NCBI RefSeq assembly: GCF_000331575.1
Contig: NZ_KB223527.1
Span: 1,399,842 to 1,463,841, forward strand
Length of the DNA stretch: 64,000 bases
Direction of reading: 5' to 3'
Source of the DNA: Calidifontibacillus oryziterrae
GTDB lineage: Bacteria; Bacillota; Bacilli; Bacillales; Bacillaceae_J
How positions within the stretch are numbered: position 1 is the stretch's first letter; the number at the start of each line of letters is the position of its first letter. This document shows positions 1-6,960 of the stretch, piece after piece. The notes beneath the pieces are model-generated. The model was not told where the DNA came from and did not search any database. It saw only the letters and a list, made by a program, of their open reading frames with translations. A program made the translations under genes and the position numbers.

Positions 1-665
1 TACTACGGCCGTTTTCTGTCCGAACTACCACCAAGTTCGGACACAATTTTGCTACTACGGCCGTTTTCTGTCCGAACTACCACCAAGTTCGGACACAATT
101 TTGCTACTACGGCCGTTTTCTGTCCGAACTACCACCAAGTTCGGACACAATTTTGCTACTACGGCCGTTTTCTGTCCGAACTACCACCAAGTTCGGACAC
201 AATTTTGCTACTACGGCCGTTTTCTGTCCGAACTACCACCAAGTTCGGACACAATTTTGCTACTACGGCCGTTTTCTGTCCGAACTACCATTGAGTTCGG
301 ACACGATTTTGCTACTTCGGCCCTTTTCTGTCCGAACTACCACCGAGTTCGGACACGATTTTGCTACTACGGCCGTTTTCTGTCCGAACTACCACCAAGT
401 TCGGACACGAATTTGCTACTACGGCCGTTTTCTGTCCGAACTACCACCAAGTTCGGACACGATTTTGCTACTTCAGCCCATTTCTGTCCGAACTACCACC
501 AAGTTCGGACACGAATTTGCTACTACGGCCCTTTTCTGTCCGAACTACCACCAAGTTCGGACACGAATTTGCTACTACGGCCGTTTTCTGTCCGAACTAC
601 CACCAAGTTCGGACACGAATTGCCTTTCACAACACTTTCTGTCCGAACTACCAACAGATTCAGTA
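1..665. repeat. 52-bp tandem array with a hairpin in each unit
   Basis: Twelve complete 52-bp units begin at 1, 53, 105 and so on to 573, followed by a decayed partial unit from 625. The array may continue left of the window. Each full unit contains the inverted repeat TGTCCGAACT / AGTTCGGACA, a perfect 10-bp stem around a 7-nt loop. Units 1-5 are identical. Units 6-12 differ from one another, but only in the loop and spacer, and the partial unit 13 has lost its right arm. Because 52 is not a multiple of 3, the array is open in all three plus frames. It lies just downstream of hprK. Function is unknown. Confidence 0.95.
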
Positions 666-700
666 GAGAGTCGCAATATTTAATTTAGAAGCCTATCACT

Positions 701-1636
701 TTATAAATCATCGTGTTCCCTTTCTTCAATCACATCTGTTAATCGATTTGAAAACTGTTCCGCCGCGTTAACACCCATCCGTTTCAAACGGAAATTCATC
801 GCGGCCACTTCAATAATAACAGCTAGGTTTCTCCCTGGTCGTACTGGTATCGTAATTTTCGGAATATCCGCATCGATGATTCTCATTTTTTCTTCCTCAA
901 GTCCAAGGCGGTCATAAACCTTTTTTGGATCCCAGAGCTCTAGCACAATAACTAATGATATTTTTTTTGAGTTTAGAATAGCACCAGCGCCAAACAGTGT
1001 CATTACATTAATAATTCCTAAACCACGAATTTCTAATAAGTGTTGAATTAACTCGGGTGCACTTCCTATTAATGTATCCTGATCCTCTTGCCTAATTTCA
1101 ACACAATCATCGGCCACCAATCGATGCCCCCGCTTAACAAGTTCAAGGGCAGTTTCACTTTTCCCTACTCCACTTTTACCAGTAATGAGAACACCAACAC
1201 CATAAATATCAACCAAAACTCCATGAACAGCTGTAGTTGGCGCAAGCAGGCTTTCTAAATAATTCGTCACACGACTTGATAGTCGCGTTGTTTTATAGTG
1301 AGAACGGATAATCGGGACATCACTTTCCTTTGAAGCCTCAATTAACTCCATTGGAACCTCTGCACTTCGAGAAATCATAACTCCAGGTGTAATATCTGTG
1401 CATAACATTTCAAAGCGCTCCTTACGAACTTCAGGCGCTAATGCATTAATAAAAGATAGCTCTGTCCTTCCTAATAACTGCAGCCTTTCTGAAGGATAAT
1501 GCGCAAAATATCCAGCCATTTCAAGACCTGGGCGGGAAATATCACTTGTCGTAATAGGGCGATGAATTCCTTCTTCTCCACAAACAAGCTCGAAATTAAA
1601 TTTTTCGATTACATCCTTTGTTCTCACTTTTACCAT
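701..1636 (-). CDS. hprK: HPr kinase/phosphorylase
   Basis: Bifunctional enzyme that phosphorylates HPr of the sugar phosphotransferase system on Ser46 and removes the phosphate again. It is the sensor of carbon catabolite repression in Firmicutes and acts in the cytoplasm. The 311-residue length matches the family. The N-terminal domain is followed by conserved His138, the P-loop GKSGVGKS at about 153-160 and the HPrK signature [10 protein letters not shown] near 205-214. I chose the ATG at 1636, with a GGGGGA ribosome site about 9 bases upstream, over a TTG five codons earlier. In B. subtilis lgt follows hprK. Here the next 700 bases are repeats, so any lgt lies outside the window. Confidence 0.97.
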   Translation of the reverse strand: MVKVRTKDVIEKFNFELVCGEEGIHRPITTSDISRPGLEMAGYFAHYPSERLQLLGRTELSFINALAPEVRKERFEMLCTDITPGVMISRSAEVPMELIEASKESDVPIIRSHYKTTRLSSRVTNYLESLLAPTTAVHGVLVDIYGVGVLITGKSGVGKSETALELVKRGHRLVADDCVEIRQEDQDTLIGSAPELIQHLLEIRGLGIINVMTLFGAGAILNSKKISLVIVLELWDPKKVYDRLGLEEEKMRIIDADIPKITIPVRPGRNLAVIIEVAAMNFRLKRMGVNAAEQFSNRLTDVIEEREHDDL

Positions 1637-2103
1637 TGCCGCTTCCCCCAATAATGTGAATGCTGGTTACTATTTTATCATTTTTTTAGACAAACACGAA
1701 ATATGCGGCTTATTTTTATACAGAAAAACAATAATAGTAGGAATACATCTATCCGCACACCTAGAAGGAAGATTATAAGGTGTGACCTAACTCCTCATCT
1801 CCCAAACTTATTCTTAATCGCTTATCTAAAGCTACCCTTACAAAAATAAAAACGCCCTTCCGCAAGGACGTTAGCTTTACAACAGTATTAAGTTAATAAT
1901 TGCGTTGCTTTTCCCTTTTCTACGCAAGGACGTAGCTGTGCCAAATTAGACAAGCTACTCGAATACAATTTTAATCAGTTACATAAGTTAGTCTAGCTTT
2001 AAGTTAGTCTAGCTTACTTACAACAGTACCTTTTTGCCATCCAAATGCTTCTTCTAAAAAATTTGAGTTACTAATGTTTGTTTCCAACAGCACGTTTTAC
2101 AAT
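1637..2103. other. Gap between yvlD and hprK
   Basis: About 470 bases without a credible gene. It contains the yvlD terminator (1842-1872). A second copy of an ACGCAAGGACGT-like motif lies at about 1921-1933. A 15-bp direct repeat (AAGTTAGTCTAGCTT) occurs twice in tandem at about 1987-2018. I see no clear hprK promoter. Confidence 0.6.
1842..1872 (-). terminator. Intrinsic terminator after the yvl operon
   Basis: On the minus strand the stem AACGTCCTT / AAGGGCGTT (one G-T pair, 4-nt loop) is followed by TTTTTATTTTT. It lies downstream of yvlD and upstream of hprK, so the yvl genes and hprK are probably separate transcripts. Confidence 0.85.
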
Positions 2104-2466
2104 TTATTTTTCTTTCTCATTTAACGGTTCAATGACAACCTTTTGGATTAGCATGTTTAAAATAGAAATGACTATAGCTGCCAAAATTGCCGCCCCAAAG
2201 CTTTCAATTTCAAATGCTGCCCCCATCAATTCATCTGTGATCATAAGGGTAATCGCGTTAATGACAAATAAAAATAGCCCAAAGGTAATGACAGTAAATG
2301 GAAGTGTTAGCAAAATTAAAATCGGCTTAACGAAAACGTTTAAAATAGAGATGATTAAACTCGCAACAATTGCAGCCGAAATTCCATCTAGGTAAAAAGA
2401 TTTAAAATAACCAGCTACAACAATTAGTACTATAGTATTAATTAGAAGGTGTATTAGCCATCTCAT
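2104..2466 (-). CDS. yvlD: YvlD family four-helix membrane protein (phage holin superfamily)
   Basis: A 120-residue integral membrane protein with four hydrophobic helices (about 5-25, 28-50, 55-80 and 90-112). It belongs to the holin-like superfamily IV that includes B. subtilis YvlD. There are no phage genes nearby, so this is not a prophage lysis gene. It is the last gene of a yvlA-B-C-D operon. Its ATG overlaps the yvlC stop by one base (TAATG), which points to translational coupling. In B. subtilis this operon belongs to the SigW envelope-stress regulon. The molecular function is not established. Confidence 0.88.
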   Translation of the reverse strand: MRWLIHLLINTIVLIVVAGYFKSFYLDGISAAIVASLIISILNVFVKPILILLTLPFTVITFGLFLFVINAITLMITDELMGAAFEIESFGAAILAAIVISILNMLIQKVVIEPLNEKEK

Positions 2467-2669
2467 TAGCTAATCACACCATCATCATTCGGTATAATAA
2501 AGGCGCAAATCAAATAAGCAAGAGCAAACGGAAAGAACACTGTTACGATCGAAAGGATGACAAATAATACTCGTAATAATGTTGGATCGACGCCTAAATA
2601 CTCACCAAATCCTCCTAAAATACCCGCGAGTTTGCGATCGGTGCGTGACCGATATAATTTTTTCCTCAT
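2466..2669 (-). CDS. yvlC: PspC-domain membrane protein YvlC
   Basis: A 67-residue protein with a basic N-terminus, then the PspC signature (RKLAGILGGFGEYLGVDPTL, about 12-31) and one long hydrophobic segment (about 33-60). PspC-domain proteins take part in phage-shock-type envelope stress responses at the membrane. The ribosome site AAGGAAGGG stands about 7 bases before the ATG. It is the third gene of the yvl operon and is separated from yvlB by a 250-bp gap filled with an intergenic repeat. Confidence 0.9.
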   Translation of the reverse strand: MRKKLYRSRTDRKLAGILGGFGEYLGVDPTLLRVLFVILSIVTVFFPFALAYLICAFIIPNDDGVIS

Positions 2670-2699
2670 CGTTACCCTTCCTTTCTATCAGATCTTTCA

Positions 2700-2931
2700 A
2701 TACTCTTAATTTTTTAAGTTTCTTGTCACTTAAGCGTACTTTACTATTCGAATTGCGAATTCCCTCTTAAGTTTTCAATAATTTGTAAGTTCCTTGTTAC
2801 CTACTGAGATTTACTATTCGACTTGAAAACTCTCTTAACTTTCAATAATTTATAAGTTCCTTGTTACTTAAGCGTGAATTACCATTCGACTTGCTAATTC
2901 CAGCTTAAGTTTTCAATAATTTCTTGTTACT
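2700..2931. repeat. About 70-85-bp imperfect tandem repeat between yvlB and yvlC
   Basis: Three to four diverged units share TTTTCAATAATTT, AAGTTCCTTGTTAC and TACTATTCGACTTG blocks. The last partial unit runs into the yvlB stop codon, so the 3' end of yvlB is part of the repeated sequence. The array sits inside the yvl operon and adds about 250 bp between two genes expected to be close together. Confidence 0.8.
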
Positions 2932-4030
2932 GTTCAATCCTCTTGACTACAATTGAGCCCGTTCTTGATTCTGCATCTACGTATAGCTTCCGTTCTTGAC
3001 CACGATTTGCTACAAAACTCATTTCCTTTTGGACTACATCTTTTTTCTCATCCAAAATTTCTAAGTTTGTAAGCTCACAAGTAAATCCACCTATATTTGA
3101 TTTTAACTTACCATTAACCTCAAGATTCGTATTGTCAGCTACAAACAAGTCAATGCTACCTGTTTTTGACTTCACCAATACGGTTTCGCTCCTTGAATCA
3201 AGAACCTCACAAATAATATTACCACTAAAGCTCTGTAAATCTGTTTTCACAAATGAACCGTTAGCTTTGATTGTCCCATTTAATGTTTCAGCCTCTAATT
3301 CATGTGCACGACTATTTTCTACTCGTATATGGCCATTTGCTGTCTCAAATTCAAAGTCGTTCCCACTCAAATTTGAAAATTGAATATTACCATTTGCCGT
3401 TTTTGCCTTAAACATTTTTACATTAAGATTCTCCGCCTTTATATGACCATTAAACATACGAATTGTAATTTTTTCATAAAGGAACCTAGGAATATAAAAA
3501 ACCGTATTCATTTTAATTTGTTTTGGCTCAACTGAAAACCTCATGGCATCCCCATCGATCGAAAAATACACACTTTTTAAGAATTCCTTCTTTGCTTCCT
3601 CCTGTGAGGATACTTTGTAAACTTTAGCCTGACATTCAACACGCACATCACGTTCATCCCAAGGTAAAATTTTAATATCACCATTAGATATATCCAAACT
3701 CATATTAACTAAATAAACATCACGGTGCTGAAAAATATGATTTACTTCTTTGTGAGGACCAAAATTAAAATCTAAGTCGACATCTTTAATTTTTTGAAAT
3801 GTACTATCAATGAAGTCTGTAAACTTATCCATGAATGATGGACGCTTATAGCTTTTGTTTTCGTAATTGTTAGACGATGATGAATCAAAATTCACATGTG
3901 GTGAAGGTTCAGTCGTTGTTTCCGATTTTTTAGTTGGGTTTTCCAAAGCCTCAATTAATGTAATCGCCTCCGCCGCCGTAATCTTACCTTCTTCAACCAT
4001 TTTCAAGATCCGTTTCTTTTCTTCCTGCAT
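2927..4030 (-). CDS. yvlB: YvlB, SHOCT-like plus DUF4097 putative adhesin domain
   Basis: A 367-residue protein close in length to B. subtilis YvlB. The first 30 residues form the short helical motif seen at the start of this family (EEKKRILKMVEEGKITAAEA). A variable linker follows, then a repetitive beta-helix-type DUF4097 domain from about 100 to the end, with recurring NGxI and TxNGxI turns near 195-260. It has no signal peptide or membrane helix. The ribosome site AGGAGGGG precedes the ATG. It is the second gene of the yvl operon. The family is tied to envelope stress in B. subtilis, but its activity is unknown. Confidence 0.88.
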   Translation of the reverse strand: MQEEKKRILKMVEEGKITAAEAITLIEALENPTKKSETTTEPSPHVNFDSSSSNNYENKSYKRPSFMDKFTDFIDSTFQKIKDVDLDFNFGPHKEVNHIFQHRDVYLVNMSLDISNGDIKILPWDERDVRVECQAKVYKVSSQEEAKKEFLKSVYFSIDGDAMRFSVEPKQIKMNTVFYIPRFLYEKITIRMFNGHIKAENLNVKMFKAKTANGNIQFSNLSGNDFEFETANGHIRVENSRAHELEAETLNGTIKANGSFVKTDLQSFSGNIICEVLDSRSETVLVKSKTGSIDLFVADNTNLEVNGKLKSNIGGFTCELTNLEILDEKKDVVQKEMSFVANRGQERKLYVDAESRTGSIVVKRIEQ

Positions 4031-4087
4031 GTTTTGCCCCTCCTTTTAAAAATTTGAATTGTGTTAAAGTAGACGATTGATTTTTAA

Positions 4088-4396
4088 TTAGTCAATTAAA
4101 ATTTTAACCCCTTTTACAACATTCCAAATCAGAACCCCGATATTAATAGCTCCTATTAATAAAAACGCAAAGATTCCACCTACTGCTAGCATTGTCGGTT
4201 CTCCACTTGAAAGTAAAACTGGAACTGCTACAATTGGCACTGTAATGATGGGTATTAAATGAGAAAGAAATGACTTTTTCGCATGGTTTTTCACTTCTGA
4301 ATGATCCACGATAAAATAGACGATAATTGGAAATAAGAACGGTGCAAAAAACAAACTAAAATAACAAAGTGATGAAACGATACGATTGGTATCCAT
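4088..4396 (-). CDS. yvlA: YvlA-like DUF4870 membrane protein
   Basis: A 102-residue protein with three hydrophobic stretches (about 8-30, 48-68, 72-95) and the conserved His/Lys-containing loop NHAKKSFLSH typical of DUF4870 (Tic20-like) proteins. I chose the ATG at 4396, which has GGAGAGG 7 bases upstream, over a TTG two codons earlier. It is the first gene of the yvl operon and sits under a clear ECF-type promoter. Assignment to yvlA rests on synteny with yvlBCD and on the fold type. The function is unknown. Confidence 0.8.
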   Translation of the reverse strand: MDTNRIVSSLCYFSLFFAPFLFPIIVYFIVDHSEVKNHAKKSFLSHLIPIITVPIVAVPVLLSSGEPTMLAVGGIFAFLLIGAINIGVLIWNVVKGVKILID

Positions 4397-4420
4397 ATAC
4401 AATCCTCTCCTTTGTTAATA

Positions 4421-4449
4421 TATACGGATTGTTGCTTTAAGACGTTTCA
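4421..4449 (-). promoter_or_regulatory. ECF (SigW-type) promoter of the yvl operon
   Basis: On the minus strand TGAAAC (-35), a 17-base spacer and CGTATA (-10) lie about 25 bases upstream of the yvlA start. This matches the SigW-type consensus (TGAAAC, about 16 bases, CGTA). yvlABCD is a known SigW regulon operon in B. subtilis. An inverted repeat TTTCAC-N6-GTGAAA overlaps the -35. Confidence 0.85.
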
Positions 4450-4510
4450 CAAAAACGTGAAATAAATAAAAATCAGTCTCAAGACGGAGTCTCATATTTT
4501 TTGTAGCTAC

Positions 4511-4579
4511 AAAAAAGACATGAGTCGGTACCACTTAAAGCCTTACTTTGAGCTTAAAGTACTAAAACGTCCTCATGTC
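4511..4579 (-). terminator. Long-hairpin terminator downstream of the diguanylate cyclase
   Basis: On the minus strand an outer stem GACATGAG / CTCATGTC encloses a second imperfect stem (ACTTTAAGC / GCTTTAAGT) and is followed by six T. Right after it comes a 20-bp palindrome, TTTTTTGTAGCTACAAAAAA (4497-4516). It would end transcription coming from the diguanylate cyclase through the 70-bp repeats. Confidence 0.65.
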
Positions 4580-4598
4580 CAATATACAATATTCTACT

Positions 4599-4776
4599 AA
4601 TATTATCTTAATAGTTAAACGGAATAATTGTAAGTTAACTTTTGTTTTGTCAATATCGCTTCTTTTACAATATTATCTTAACAGTTAAACGGATCGATTG
4701 TAAGTTAACTTTTGTTTTATCACAACCAATTCTTTTACAATATTATCTTAATAGTTAAACGGAATAATTGTAAGAG
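4599..4776. repeat. 70-bp tandem repeat, 2.5 copies
   Basis: The block AATATTATCTTA recurs at 4599, 4669 and 4739, a period of exactly 70 bp. Each unit carries GTTAAACGG and ends in TTTTACAA. TTACAAT and ATTGTAA form inverted ends of a 40-bp sub-block. The array fills the space between the cyclase stop and its terminator. Confidence 0.9.
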
Positions 4777-4821
4777 TTATACAAATATTTTTTGAGATTT
4801 ATATACATTTCTAGTTAAGCG

Positions 4822-6399
4822 TTAAACGAATGTTTTTACTTTGTTATGGAATACTGTCGTCCGATTTCTTCCATCAGTTTTCGATTGATAAAGGGCAGAA
4901 TCTGCTCGTTCTATAATCTCTTCCGGATGTTTGTCTCCTTTTTGATACTCAGTAATCCCTAATGAAATTGTTATAGCCTCCCCTGTAGGGCTTGCCGTTT
5001 CTGCAATTTTCTCTCTTAACTGCTCAGCAGCTTCAAACGCAGACTCTATATTTTTATTTTTCATTAAAATTACAAATTCCTCGCCACCATAGCGGAAGCA
5101 ATACATTTCATTTTTGCAAACACTGTTAATCATCCCTGCCAAGTATCGTAATACGTCATCACCGACAAGGTGCCCAAACGTATCATTTACTCTTTTGAAA
5201 CGATCAATATCAAGAAGTATGATTGAAAATGCAATATCTTTTTCGACCCATTCTTTCATAATGGAATCGAATGCTTTACGATTAGACAATCCTGTCAAAC
5301 CATCGATTTCAATCTGCCTGTTTAATAAATTCAAATAATTATTCATATGGTGATAAAGATGATGAACTTCAAAAATATGTGAATTAATTTTCAGTTTTTC
5401 AAACCTGACGATTTTATTTTCATGAATGGCATTTTCGGAATGCTTTGCGATGACGTTAAGTGGTCTCGAAAGATTGTTTGCTAGCACCGAAGCCAACAAT
5501 AATATCAATAATAATAGTGGCAAGCCCTGAAAGAACATGCTTTTTCGAACATTTCCTAATGGTTCTGCAATAATGCCTGTTGGAGTTTGCGATATAATTC
5601 CCCAGCCACTCACTTTTTCAAAGGCATACCCAGCATAAAATTCATTCCCTTGAGTATTGACAACTTGTGCAGACCCACTTTTCCCTTGCAAAACGTTACG
5701 GACTGCTTCATTTTTGGTGACAATATCATTTATCCGGCTAGGGTCAGGATGAAATATAATTCTGCCTTTTTGATCAACAACATAAACGTAGGAACCATTT
5801 GCATATTGATGTTTATCTAACGTATTCTTTATTACATTTTCACCTTCAAGGTTAATCGTTCCTGCAACTAAGCCTTTAAACGATCCGTTATTATCAAAAA
5901 TCGGCGCTGAAACAAGTAATACTCTTTGGCCAGATAAGTCGTTATATGGTTCCGAAATTAGTGGCCTTTTCAATTCTAAAGCATTTTGTATAGCATTTGA
6001 AACTAACTTCGTGTTTGCTTTTACTTCAGGCCCTTTGTTATAACGAACCACGGATGGACTTATGACTTGGATAACCCCATTTGGGTCCGTGATTAATAAC
6101 GCACTAAAATAACTGCTATTAGTAATTCGATATGAATCTAGTATATCTTGAGAAAATGACTGTCTTCCAACAAAGACAGCAATCCCGTTAATATGCTCCT
6201 GCATATGAATTAATAAATCACTCGTACTTAATGACAACTTATTAGCATAATTGCGATTGCTTTCTAAATAATTTTCCGCTAACGAGTGTTTTAATGCGTT
6301 TGTTGCAGAATACCAGCTTACACCCGCAGTTAATATTACTGTCATAAGCACTAACAACCCAATTGCATAGCGAAGCTTAACTTTTCGATCAAAAGGCAT
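4822..6399 (-). CDS. Membrane diguanylate cyclase with extracellular Cache sensor
   Basis: A 525-residue sensor enzyme that makes cyclic di-GMP from two GTP. It has a membrane helix (about 12-32), an extracellular dCache-type ligand-binding domain (about 40-280), a second membrane helix (about 285-305), a short linker and a C-terminal GGDEF domain (about 360-520). The active-site motif is GGEEF near 438, so it should be active. The residues upstream read KNEM where an RxxD inhibitory site is often found, so product inhibition is probably absent. I chose the ATG at 6399 (AGGGAG upstream) over a TTG 11 codons earlier. The gene appears to be a single transcription unit. The ligand is unknown. 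Confidence 0.9.
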   Translation of the reverse strand: MPFDRKVKLRYAIGLLVLMTVILTAGVSWYSATNALKHSLAENYLESNRNYANKLSLSTSDLLIHMQEHINGIAVFVGRQSFSQDILDSYRITNSSYFSALLITDPNGVIQVISPSVVRYNKGPEVKANTKLVSNAIQNALELKRPLISEPYNDLSGQRVLLVSAPIFDNNGSFKGLVAGTINLEGENVIKNTLDKHQYANGSYVYVVDQKGRIIFHPDPSRINDIVTKNEAVRNVLQGKSGSAQVVNTQGNEFYAGYAFEKVSGWGIISQTPTGIIAEPLGNVRKSMFFQGLPLLLLILLLASVLANNLSRPLNVIAKHSENAIHENKIVRFEKLKINSHIFEVHHLYHHMNNYLNLLNRQIEIDGLTGLSNRKAFDSIMKEWVEKDIAFSIILLDIDRFKRVNDTFGHLVGDDVLRYLAGMINSVCKNEMYCFRYGGEEFVILMKNKNIESAFEAAEQLREKIAETASPTGEAITISLGITEYQKGDKHPEEIIERADSALYQSKTDGRNRTTVFHNKVKTFV

Positions 6400-6939
6400 T
6401 ACATTTTTCGACTCCCTAAAATTAAAAATCAATTCATCTTATCATACCAGAGAAACATTGAATTACCAATATATTTTTTGTAATAGTACGAATTAATTAA
6501 CAATTTGAAATATTATATTCAAAATATGTCATACACACGTATTAATTCAATTTCCGACACCTGAAATCCCGGAAAAACTTTATGTATGAGGATTTATGTA
6601 TTTACATAAAAGAAAGACCATCAGCTGAGGAATGAAGATCACCTCTCTACTGATGGCTTACTTATCTTTTGTTTTATTGTTGTTCGATCTACTGCGACCG
6701 TTTTTCTACTCTATCTTTAATTTTTACCTTTGGGTATATTTCATACAGTCGTTTTTGAAATATCAAGAAAGAGATAACCTGATGATTTATTATCCATACT
6801 TTTTTATTTTACCGTTGCTTCGATCTACTGCGACCGTTCTTCTACTCTATCTTTAATTTTTACCTTTGGGTATATTTCATACAGTCGTTTTTGAAATATC
6901 AAGAAAGAGATAACCTGATGATTTATTATCCATACTTTT
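6400..6939. other. Gap between uvrA and the cyclase gene
   Basis: About 540 bases. The left third (6400-6600), which should contain the cyclase promoter, is AT-rich with no motif I would name. The rest is the uvrA terminator and the 136-bp duplication listed separately. Confidence 0.5.
6609..6656 (-). terminator. Intrinsic terminator of the uvrBA operon
   Basis: On the minus strand CCATCAG...GAGG / CCTC...CTGATGG forms an interrupted stem followed by TCTTTCTTTT. It lies 280 bases past the uvrA stop because the 136-bp duplication has been inserted between them. Confidence 0.7.
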
Positions 6940-6960
6940 TTATTTTACCGTTGCTTCGAT
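6683..6960. repeat. 136-bp tandem duplication including the 3' end of uvrA
   Basis: The block that starts at the last codons of uvrA and continues downstream is present twice in near-perfect copies, offset by exactly 136 bp (for example GATGATTTATTATCC at 6781 and 6917). A third, partial edge is at about 6681-6690. The copies include about 20 bases of uvrA coding sequence. The second copy is therefore a duplicated gene tail and not a separate gene. Confidence 0.92.

Noticed and set aside
1-665. A CRISPR array at the left edge
   Set aside because: The whole 52-bp unit repeats, so there are no unique spacers, and no cas genes are visible. It is a plain tandem array.
49-688. Long plus-strand open frames (81-195 codons) in three frames
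   Set aside because: They are products of a 52-bp repeat without stops. The three frames encode the same cyclic peptide and none has a ribosome site.
2104-2466. A prophage remnant based on the holin-like YvlD
   Set aside because: It sits in the conserved yvlABCD operon with no other phage genes.
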